From: Syntrophaceae bacterium UBA1163
GTDB lineage: Bacteria > Desulfobacterota > BSN033 > UBA1163
Length of the DNA stretch: 12,185 nt
Reading direction: 5' to 3'
NCBI GenBank assembly: GCA_002311635.1
Contig: DBZJ01000030.1
Span: 1 to 12,185 of the forward strand
The position numbers were made by a program, and so were the translations under genes. Below, in pieces: positions 6,058 through 12,185 of this stretch. Position 1 is the first letter of the stretch. Each line of letters opens with the position of its first letter. The notes under the pieces are model-generated. The model saw only the letters and a program-made list of their open reading frames with translations. It ran no database searches and was not told the DNA's origin.

Positions 6058-8031
6058 ATGAAACATTTCTTTTTTCTTGTCGTTTTTCCCGTCCTTTTCA
6101 CTTCCATCCCTCTTCAACTCTTGGGGCAAGAAAAGGAGGTCACCCTTGAGGAGGTGGTCGTCACGGCTACCCGCGACACTCAAGAGATCAGAAAGATCCC
6201 TGCCAACGTGACCGTCATCACCAAAGAGGAGATCGACCAATCGAATGCCAAGACTGTCGTCGACATATTGAGAGATAAGGTGGATGTCATCGTTACCGAT
6301 TACTATGGGAACGGGAAGTCCACATCCGTCGATGTCAGGGGCTTTGGCGAAACCGGTCCTCTCAACACGCTTGTCTTAGTAGACGGAAGAAGGGTCAACG
6401 AGATCGATCTAAGTGGAGTGGATTGGAGCCAGATTCCTCTCGATCAGGTGGAGCGAATCGAAATCGTCCGGGGGGCTGGAAGTGTTCTCTACGGCGATAA
6501 TGCTGTCGGAGGTGTAATCAACATCATTACAAAGAAGCCTGAAAAAGCTTTCTCTGCCAATGCAGAGGTCGTGGGAGGAAGCTACGGTTACAATAAAGAA
6601 AGTGCTTCGGTAAGCGGAAAATGGGGCGCCTTCTCCGCCATTCTCAACGCCAGTCACAGCTCCACAGAAGGATATCGCGAGAATGGATTCTTAAGAGCGG
6701 AAGATGTCGGAGGAAAGGTGATCTATGATCTGAATGGATATGTCAGCTTCGACTTCAGCGGAGGGTTTCATACGGATGACACGGGGTTGCCCTACGCTCT
6801 TGACAAAACCCATTACGTATTGGATCCGCGGGCGGCAGCCCATCCTGACGACAAGGCATACACCAATGACGGGTATGGTGTTCTGGGAATCAAGGCCAAA
6901 TTATGGGATTTTGGCCGAATCGAAGCAGACCTCTCCTACCGACACCGGCAGGTGGACGACTTCTACGTATCCGTATCTTATAAAGACCAAAGATATGTGA
7001 CTACCTGGGGATTTACCCCAAAATATATTCTCGAAAAGAATTTATGGAACTTTCGGAATAAACTCACCCTCGGACTCGATTTCTATAATTCAGATTCTAC
7101 GGTTGATTCCCAAACGGTCTCTTCTGGCGGGACTTTTTTGAATCGGGTGGAAGTTACAAAACGGTCAATAGGCTCTTATGTCTTAGATGAGTTTTCGGTT
7201 TTCAACAATCTGATTCTGACAGCGGGTTACCGCCTGGAATGGGTAACTTACAACCTCTTTGAGGAAACGCCAAGAAAAGAAGATAAAACAAGAGATCATG
7301 AGCCTGCGTACAACCTTTCTCTTGACTATCTATTTGGGAAAAAATCTTCCGCTTTCGTTAGCTTCAGGCGAAGCTTCCGTTTTCCCGTTTCTGACGAATT
7401 GATTCAATACTTTCCTACGTTTCAAGTGAACCCTTTAATAGGACCTCAGACCGGATATCACTACGAGGCGGGGATTCGTCATGCCTTTACGGATAAGATC
7501 GAAGCCAACCTGACCCTCTTTTGGGTCGATATGAGGAATGAGATCTTTTTCGACCCCTATGAATATACCAATAAAAACTTTCCTAAGACTCGGCGTGAGG
7601 GAATTGAAGTGGGAGCAAAAGCGAAACCTCTCCGATGGCTCACTTTGTGGGGAAACTATAGTTATACTAAGGCTACCCTCCAAGAGTATCCCTATTCAGG
7701 AAATGACATCCCGGGGGTTCCGAGGCATAAGGGTTCCCTCGGGGCGGAAGTTGAAATATGGAATGGCTTATCCTTAAATACCAGAGCCAATTTTGTCGGG
7801 TCCCGATACTTTATCAGCGATTGGGCCAACGCGGTACCCAAACTGGGTGGGTATTACACTCTTGACATGAAGCTCTCTTACGTCTGGAAGGGGTTGAAGG
7901 CATTTGTTGGAATAAACAATCTATTCAACCGAAAGTACGCCGAATTCGGAGTCGTCGATTCCGCAGGCGCTCAATACTTTTACCCCTCGCCTGGCCGTAA
8001 TGTCATCGGAGGGATGTCTTACATCTTTTAG
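6058..8031 (+). CDS. btuB: TonB-dependent outer-membrane corrinoid receptor (BtuB-like)
   Basis: Predicted outer-membrane beta-barrel that takes up cobalamin and related corrinoids using TonB energy. From the ATG at 6058 the product has 657 residues, near the usual BtuB length (about 600-660). It begins with a signal peptide (MKHFFFLVVF..., cleavage near LLGQ, residue 24), then a TonB box EEVVVTATRD (31-40). The plug domain (about 45-160) contains VDVRGFGETG, LVLVDGRRVNE and VERIEIVRGAGSVLYGDNAVGG; the barrel follows. The C-terminal signature NNLFNRKYAEFG and the final aromatic in SYIF are as expected for barrel assembly. An in-frame GTG at 5989 would extend it, but that reading crosses the riboswitch terminator; the ATG has GGCGGGG (6042-6048) upstream. 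The cobalamin riboswitch and downstream cob genes support the corrinoid substrate. Confidence 0.9.
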   Translation: MKHFFFLVVFPVLFTSIPLQLLGQEKEVTLEEVVVTATRDTQEIRKIPANVTVITKEEIDQSNAKTVVDILRDKVDVIVTDYYGNGKSTSVDVRGFGETGPLNTLVLVDGRRVNEIDLSGVDWSQIPLDQVERIEIVRGAGSVLYGDNAVGGVINIITKKPEKAFSANAEVVGGSYGYNKESASVSGKWGAFSAILNASHSSTEGYRENGFLRAEDVGGKVIYDLNGYVSFDFSGGFHTDDTGLPYALDKTHYVLDPRAAAHPDDKAYTNDGYGVLGIKAKLWDFGRIEADLSYRHRQVDDFYVSVSYKDQRYVTTWGFTPKYILEKNLWNFRNKLTLGLDFYNSDSTVDSQTVSSGGTFLNRVEVTKRSIGSYVLDEFSVFNNLILTAGYRLEWVTYNLFEETPRKEDKTRDHEPAYNLSLDYLFGKKSSAFVSFRRSFRFPVSDELIQYFPTFQVNPLIGPQTGYHYEAGIRHAFTDKIEANLTLFWVDMRNEIFFDPYEYTNKNFPKTRREGIEVGAKAKPLRWLTLWGNYSYTKATLQEYPYSGNDIPGVPRHKGSLGAEVEIWNGLSLNTRANFVGSRYFISDWANAVPKLGGYYTLDMKLSYVWKGLKAFVGINNLFNRKYAEFGVVDSAGAQYFYPSPGRNVIGGMSYIF

Positions 8032-8048
8032 GATCAAGAAGGCCCAAC

Positions 8049-8855
8049 ATGGAGTACACGCCTCTTCCAAAGAGCTACAAAAAGATGTTTCCATTCAAAC
8101 TGTCCACGACGTCTTACATCTATCCGGATCATATTATTCCGAATGTGACGATGCTCGCCCCTTTCGTAGACGAAGTAGAATTAGTCCTCTTTGAAAGTGA
8201 AAGTCAGGATAACTATCCTGACGATGCCCAAATCAAAGGCCTGATGAATTTCCGCCTTCGTCAGGACATCGCCTTTAATATCCACCTTCCGATGGATATA
8301 CTCCTCGGGGACGAAAATGAAGAGATAAGAACTAAAGCCATTTCCGTCGTTAAGACAGTGACGGAAAGAACTCTTGGGCTAAACCCTTCCGTTTATGCCC
8401 TCCATTTCGACCTGAGGAATCGGAATGGACGAGGGGAAACTGACATTGAAGCCTGGCGGAGGCGTCTCCTTCGAAGTGTCGAGGAGATGGCTCAACACGG
8501 GATCGACGCGAATCGCATCGCCATCGAAACGCTCGGGTATCCCTTCGAATGGATTGAGGACATTGTAGAACGATCCGGCTTCTCGATCTGCCTTGATATC
8601 GGTCATATCCTGATCTCCGGGCAGGATCTCAAATTCTATTTAGACAAATATCTCCCCAAAACTTCGATCATTCATCTCCATGGTTTTCAAAATGGGATCG
8701 ACCATCTCGGCATAGATCGATTACCCGACCCCACTTTGAAATTAATTTTCTCACACCTTCGCAATTACCATGGTATTGTTTCTATAGAAGTCTTTTCGAT
8801 TGAGGATCTCAAAAAATCCCTCGTCACCTTGGAGGAAGAATGGGGAAGAAGATAA
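8049..8855 (+). CDS. cbiR: Cobamide-remodelling phosphodiesterase CbiR (TIM-barrel, AP endonuclease 2-like)
   Basis: Probably hydrolyses the nucleotide loop of imported cobamides so the lower ligand can be replaced. CbiR was described in Akkermansia muciniphila as a member of the xylose-isomerase-like/AP endonuclease 2 TIM-barrel superfamily. The 268 residues show that pattern of metal-type ligands at strand ends: Glu49 (VELVLFES), His79 (FNIHLP), His119 (YALHFD), Glu160 (IAIETLG), Asp183 and His186 (CLDIGH), His209/His211 (IHLHGF) and Glu247 (VSIEVFS). No signal peptide is seen, so it acts in the cytoplasm. It starts 17 bp after the receptor gene with AAGAAGG (8036-8042) as a good ribosome site, and overlaps cobU by 16 bp. 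The family by itself allows other sugar-phosphate or nuclease functions; the position between btuB and cobU makes CbiR the best reading. Confidence 0.82.
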   Translation: MEYTPLPKSYKKMFPFKLSTTSYIYPDHIIPNVTMLAPFVDEVELVLFESESQDNYPDDAQIKGLMNFRLRQDIAFNIHLPMDILLGDENEEIRTKAISVVKTVTERTLGLNPSVYALHFDLRNRNGRGETDIEAWRRRLLRSVEEMAQHGIDANRIAIETLGYPFEWIEDIVERSGFSICLDIGHILISGQDLKFYLDKYLPKTSIIHLHGFQNGIDHLGIDRLPDPTLKLIFSHLRNYHGIVSIEVFSIEDLKKSLVTLEEEWGRR

Positions 8856-9382
8856 TCTTGATCACCGGGGGATGCCGAAGTGGGAAAAGTCGCTTCGCTT
8901 TAGACTATGCGAATCGACATTTTTCAAAAAAACTATATTTGGCCACATGCGAGGCCCTCGACGAAGAGATGGCTCAGCGCATAGAGCATCATAAAAAGAT
9001 GAGAAGTCCAGAATGGCAAACGATTGAAGAACCCATAGAGATTGTCGACAAAATCAGGCGATATGGCGATGAGGTGGAGGTCATCCTGTTGGACTGCATC
9101 ACGCTTTGGCTTTCCAATCTTTTGATGAGACGGAAGGATGACTCGGAGATCATGAAGGAGATAAGTGCCCTGATCGATATGATTCAGGAAAAACAAACCT
9201 CACTCATTCTTGTATCGAATGAGGTTGGTCTGGGAATTGTCCCTGCTGATCCATTAAGCCGTCGTTTCAGAGACCTATCCGGAATGATTAATCAGAGGAT
9301 AGCCGAAGCGGCAGATATGGTCATCTTTATGGTCTCAGGGATTCCAACCTTCCTGAAAGGAAAAGATGAAAAGCTTTCTTAG
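8840..9382 (+). CDS. cobU: Bifunctional adenosylcobinamide kinase / adenosylcobinamide-phosphate guanylyltransferase
   Basis: Cytoplasmic enzyme that phosphorylates adenosylcobinamide and then transfers GMP to give adenosylcobinamide-GDP, the activated corrinoid used by CobS. The 180-residue product equals the enterobacterial CobU length and matches along its course: P-loop GGCRSGKSR (10-18), LYLATCEALDEEMAQRIEHH (32-51), DCITLWLSNLL, LVSNEVGLGIVP and LSRRFRDLSGMINQRIAEAAD. The second histidine of RIEHHK (His51) corresponds to Salmonella His46, the guanylylated residue. Its ATG lies inside the end of cbiR (16-bp overlap), and GAGGAAG just upstream can serve as ribosome site. It overlaps cobS by 17 bp. 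A remodelling enzyme that yields cobinamide phosphate would feed directly into the second CobU step. Confidence 0.96.
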   Translation: MGKKIILITGGCRSGKSRFALDYANRHFSKKLYLATCEALDEEMAQRIEHHKKMRSPEWQTIEEPIEIVDKIRRYGDEVEVILLDCITLWLSNLLMRRKDDSEIMKEISALIDMIQEKQTSLILVSNEVGLGIVPADPLSRRFRDLSGMINQRIAEAADMVIFMVSGIPTFLKGKDEKLS

Positions 9383-10115
9383 AGCCCTCTCATTTCTTAC
9401 CATTCTGCCTGTAGGGCAAAATAGGCTTTCAGAGGAGAAGCAATTAGCCCGCTCAATGGCTTTCTTTCCTCTCGTCGGCCTTGTGATTGGTCTTCTCCTG
9501 ACCATGGGTTATTATGTCTTTTCTCTTTTCCTTCCCAAGTCCATCACCCTCTGGTCAACAGTAGGACTTCTTGCTTTCCTGACAAGAGGTCTTCATCTGG
9601 ATGGCTTAGCTGATACGCTGGATGGTCTGGCCTCGGGAGGGTCAAAGGAGAGGATTCTCGAAGTGATGAGGGATAGTCGAATCGGCGCTTTCGGAGTGAT
9701 CGGCCTCATCCTGTTCATCGGCGGCAAATATCTTGCTCTGGACCAATTCCCGAATGGATTTGTTCCTTACTCGCTTATCTTAATGACCGTGATGGGAAGA
9801 AACTCCATGGTTTTGGTCTGTTTCCGGTCTCCTTACGCAAGGTCTGGGGAAGGATTGGCGAAACCCTTTACTAAAAACCTTGGTTACCGCGATACGGCTA
9901 TATCCTTGGCCACAGCTTTTGGCGTCGCTTTGCTGGCCGCGGGCGTTAAAGGGGTCCTGGTGTTCTTAGGGATCGGCCTTTTCAGTCTTGGGTATCGGTT
10001 TTTTTTCATAAAGAAGTTGGGGGGAGTCACGGGCGATGTCTTGGGAGGGGCGAACGAATTGTCGGAGCTTCTTTGCCTTATCTTTTTAGTCATTCTTGAA
10101 CCAATCCAGTTATAG
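9366..10115 (+). CDS. cobS: Adenosylcobinamide-GDP ribazoletransferase (cobalamin synthase)
   Basis: Integral inner-membrane enzyme that joins adenosylcobinamide-GDP to alpha-ribazole or its phosphate, completing the nucleotide loop. The 249 residues match the usual length (about 250). Key motifs are FFPLVGLVIG (33-42), the family hallmark GLHLDGLADTLDGLASGG (75-92) with its acidic cluster, MRDSRIGAFG (101-110), MGRNSMVL, and GGVTGDVLGGANELSE (219-234). Several hydrophobic helices separate them. The ATG at 9366 sits within the end of cobU and is preceded by AAAGG near 9356-9360. The order cobU-cobS-cobT is the classic arrangement for lower-ligand assembly. Confidence 0.96.
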   Translation: MKSFLRALSFLTILPVGQNRLSEEKQLARSMAFFPLVGLVIGLLLTMGYYVFSLFLPKSITLWSTVGLLAFLTRGLHLDGLADTLDGLASGGSKERILEVMRDSRIGAFGVIGLILFIGGKYLALDQFPNGFVPYSLILMTVMGRNSMVLVCFRSPYARSGEGLAKPFTKNLGYRDTAISLATAFGVALLAAGVKGVLVFLGIGLFSLGYRFFFIKKLGGVTGDVLGGANELSELLCLIFLVILEPIQL

Positions 10116-10129
10116 AATTGAGAGGAACG

Positions 10130-11188
10130 ATGAATAAAATTAACCAAACAATTGGTGGCATTAGACCGTTAGACAAAAAAGCCATGGAAGAGGCGAGAAT
10201 CAGGCAGGACAGCTTAACGAAGCCGCAAGGCTCATTGGGACAGCTCGAGTCCGTCTCTATCCAAATCGCGGGGATCAAAGGAAATCCGAGAACCCGAATC
10301 ACACACAAAGTCATCTTCACATTGGCCGGAGACCATGGTGTCACAAAGGACGGAGTGAGCGCCTATCCTTCTGAAGTCACTCCCCAGATGGTTTTTAACT
10401 TTCTTCGCGGCGGTGCTGGGATTAATGTCCTGGCCCGACATATAGGGGCCAGGGTTGTTGTGGCAGATTTGGGAGTTGCCTCTGTCCTTGGGCCTCATCC
10501 CGACCTCAAAGATAAGAAGGTGGCCATGGGAACTCGGAATATGGCTGTAGGACCTGCTATGAGCCGGGAAGAAGCGACCCGTTCTATCGAAGCAGGGATT
10601 GAATTGGTGGAAGAGGAGTTGAGCAAAGGGGTTGATATTTTAGGAACCGGGGATATGGGAATAGGAAACACGACTGCCTCCAGCGCTATCGCAGCCGCGA
10701 TAACAGGGGCTGACGTGGCCGCTGTCACGGGAAGGGGAACAGGCCTTGACGATAAAGGCCGGAAGAAAAAGGTGAAGGTAATCAAAAAGACCTTGGAACT
10801 AAATCGACCGGATCCGAAGGATGCGATCGATGTCTTATCGAAGGTTGGAGGATTTGAGATCGGGGGGATTGCAGGAGTGATCTTGGCCGGAGCCAGATAT
10901 CGAATCCCGGTTGTCATTGATGGCTTCATCTCCGGCGCGGCAGCCTTGATTGCGGCAACCCTTTCGCCTGAAGTCAAGCCCTACCTCGTCGCCTCTCATC
11001 AGTCGGCCGAGCAAGGGCATCGGGTATTATTAGAATATCTCGGCCTAAAACCCTTGCTGAACCTGAACCTAAGGCTGGGTGAAGGAACCGGCGCCGCCTT
11101 AGGGATATTCTTGGTTGAGGCCAGTCTGAAGATCCTCGACGAAATGGCGACGTTTTCAGAAGCCGGTGTCTCGGAAAAAAATGATTAG
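10130..11188 (+). CDS. cobT: Nicotinate-nucleotide:dimethylbenzimidazole phosphoribosyltransferase
   Basis: Activates the lower-ligand base by transferring phosphoribose from nicotinate mononucleotide, giving alpha-ribazole phosphate for CobS. From the ATG at 10130 it has 352 residues (Salmonella CobT has 356). Conserved segments: LTKPQGSLGQLE (29-40), TLAGDHGVTKDGVSAYP (64-80), LGTGDMGIGNTTASSA (about 171-186), and RLGEGTGAAL near the C-terminus, where the Glu at about residue 318 matches catalytic Glu317 of Salmonella CobT. A TTG at 10118 would add four residues; the ATG is preferred since GAGG (10122-10125) lies just upstream. Which base it prefers cannot be read from the sequence. No bza or bluB gene for making a benzimidazole is in view. 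Confidence 0.96.
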   Translation: MNKINQTIGGIRPLDKKAMEEARIRQDSLTKPQGSLGQLESVSIQIAGIKGNPRTRITHKVIFTLAGDHGVTKDGVSAYPSEVTPQMVFNFLRGGAGINVLARHIGARVVVADLGVASVLGPHPDLKDKKVAMGTRNMAVGPAMSREEATRSIEAGIELVEEELSKGVDILGTGDMGIGNTTASSAIAAAITGADVAAVTGRGTGLDDKGRKKKVKVIKKTLELNRPDPKDAIDVLSKVGGFEIGGIAGVILAGARYRIPVVIDGFISGAAALIAATLSPEVKPYLVASHQSAEQGHRVLLEYLGLKPLLNLNLRLGEGTGAALGIFLVEASLKILDEMATFSEAGVSEKND

Positions 11189-12086
11189 AAAATCGATTCT
11201 CTTGACCTTAGTGCTATTCCTCCTCCATATCCCTGCGCAAGGGCAAGAAGGCCTATTCACGGATGAGATTGGAAGAAAAGTAAGAATTCCTAACTCTCCG
11301 AAAAGAATCGTATCGATGGCCCCGAACCTCACCGAGATCCTCTTCACTTTGGAACTTCGTGAGGAAATCGTAGGGGTGACGGACTTCTGCGATTATCCTG
11401 AAGCAGCTTTGACTAAACATAGGATTGGGGGTTTCGTAAATCCGAGTATTGAAAAAATTGTGTCTTTGAAACCGGATTTGATCCTTGGGATTAGAGACGG
11501 CAATCGAATGGACACCGTTCACAGGCTGAGCGACCTTGGTTTCTCTGTCTATGTCGTCGATCCCATGGGCTTCGACGGGATCATTAAAACAATCGAGAAT
11601 ATAGGAGAAGTTGTTCGAAAGCGCGAAAAATCAAAAGAAATCATACGGAAGATAACAAAGAAGAAAGAGGCGATCGTCAGACTCACCCAATCTCTTCCCA
11701 GGCGAAAGGTCTTCTTCCAAGTCGGCTTTTCTCCTATTGTCACTGTGGGAAGGGGGTCACTCGGAGACGATCTCATCCGCCTGGCAGGAGGAAGGAGTAT
11801 CTCAGAGAATGAATCAGGGAGCTATCCTGTCTATGGCGTCGAGACGATCCTATCGAAGGCGCCGGAGGTCATCATCCTGAGTTCCATGGACAGCAAGAGA
11901 GATTATTTGAATCTGATGAAGATGTGGCAATCCTGGAAAGAACTCCCCGCTGTAAAGATGAATGCGATCTATGTGATCGACTCGAATTTAGTCGATCGCC
12001 CAACGCCGAGGGTGGTAGAAGGATTGGAAGCAATGGCCGGGATGATTCATCCGGAAATTTCTTTCCATTCTTCAAAGCAAAACTAG
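11181..12086 (+). CDS. btuF: Periplasmic cobalamin/corrinoid-binding protein (BtuF-like)
   Basis: Substrate-binding protein of an ABC importer, expected to hand periplasmic corrinoids to an inner-membrane BtuCD complex. From ATG 11181 it has 301 residues: signal peptide MIRKSILLTLVLFLLHIPAQGQ, no lipobox cysteine, so likely soluble in the periplasm. The mature part fits the BtuF/FepB (Peripla_BP_2) fold: DEIGRKVRIPNSPKRIVSMA, NLTEILFTLELREEIVGVTDFCDYP, IEKIVSLKPDLIL, a long linking helix (IENIGEVVRKREKSKEIIRK), then the second lobe with LAGGRSISEN and RPTPRVVEGLEAMAGMIHPE. The ATG overlaps the cobT stop; a GTG at 11166 would add five residues. Sequence alone cannot exclude a siderophore or haem ligand, but last place in a riboswitch-controlled cob operon favours corrinoids. 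No permease or ATPase follows within the window. Confidence 0.85.
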   Translation: MIRKSILLTLVLFLLHIPAQGQEGLFTDEIGRKVRIPNSPKRIVSMAPNLTEILFTLELREEIVGVTDFCDYPEAALTKHRIGGFVNPSIEKIVSLKPDLILGIRDGNRMDTVHRLSDLGFSVYVVDPMGFDGIIKTIENIGEVVRKREKSKEIIRKITKKKEAIVRLTQSLPRRKVFFQVGFSPIVTVGRGSLGDDLIRLAGGRSISENESGSYPVYGVETILSKAPEVIILSSMDSKRDYLNLMKMWQSWKELPAVKMNAIYVIDSNLVDRPTPRVVEGLEAMAGMIHPEISFHSSKQN

Positions 12087-12106
12087 CACAAAAACAAAAC
12101 TAACTC

Positions 12107-12136
12107 TTGACACATCGAAGGAGGTTGTAATATAAA
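12107..12136 (+). promoter_or_regulatory. Sigma-70 promoter for the tRNA gene
   Basis: A perfect TTGACA (12107-12112) is followed after 18 bases by TATAAA (12131-12136). RNA would start near 12143, about 13 bases before the tRNA. It lies in the 69-bp gap after btuF, in which no terminator hairpin is visible, so some read-through of the cobalamin operon into the tRNA is possible. Confidence 0.75.
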
Positions 12137-12155
12137 TTTTCTTATCACTGAGGAC

Positions 12156-12185
12156 GCCGGGTTAGCTCAGTCGGTAGAGCAGAGG
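12156..12185 (+). tRNA. tRNA gene, 5' part only (possibly tRNA-Phe)
   Basis: The last 30 bases have the 5' half of a tRNA: acceptor strand GCCGGGT (12156-12162), the usual TA at positions 8-9, a D-arm with GCTC (12165-12168) pairing GAGC (12177-12180) around AGTCGGTA, then the first bases of the anticodon stem. The window ends before the anticodon, so identity is open; the sequence resembles bacterial tRNA-Phe genes. Confidence 0.85.

Noticed and set aside
10118..10129. TTG start four codons upstream for cobT
   Set aside because: The ribosome site GAGG lies between this TTG and the ATG at 10130, so the ATG is the likelier start.

Overview
The window reads as a piece of a mesophilic, didermic (Gram-negative type) bacterial chromosome of roughly balanced GC. 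It carries a TonB-dependent outer-membrane receptor, a TonB/TolA-like envelope protein, a LolA-like periplasmic protein and a lipid II flippase. The gene set, the TTG/GTG starts and a dispersed inverted repeat of the 'GTCATTGCGAG' type suggest a Desulfobacterota/deltaproteobacterium-like or Nitrospirota-like environmental lineage. That assignment is inference; no rRNA marker is present. All genes are on the + strand.

Left part (1-5466): murJ (lipid II flippase) is followed by a 201-bp gap with possible alternative RNA pairings. Next comes a TonB/TolA-like gene without exbBD or tolQR beside it. After that is a three-gene, stop/start-overlapping cassette: an ABC ATPase, an ABC-2 type permease, and a signal-peptide-bearing protein resembling the LolA/LolB outer-membrane lipoprotein-sorting fold.

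Middle (5467-6057): a 0.6-kb noncoding stretch. It holds a 36-nt-arm inverted repeat, a promoter region, a cobalamin riboswitch, and an expression platform in which an antiterminator pairing and a strong intrinsic terminator can be traced base by base. A second kind of dispersed repeat appears to sit in a variable arm of the riboswitch.

Right part (6058-12086): a compact operon, btuB-like receptor, cbiR, cobU, cobS, cobT, btuF, with gaps of 17 bp or less or with overlaps. Taken together it imports corrinoids across the outer membrane (BtuB), captures them in the periplasm (BtuF), cleaves the nucleotide loop of unsuitable cobamides (CbiR, cobamide-remodelling phosphodiesterase), and rebuilds the lower loop with a preferred base (CobU, CobS, CobT). 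The logic is scavenge and remodel rather than make de novo: no corrin-ring genes are seen here. The inner-membrane BtuCD, the corrinoid adenosyltransferase and the alpha-ribazole phosphatase are not in the window. The window ends inside a tRNA gene preceded by a good promoter.
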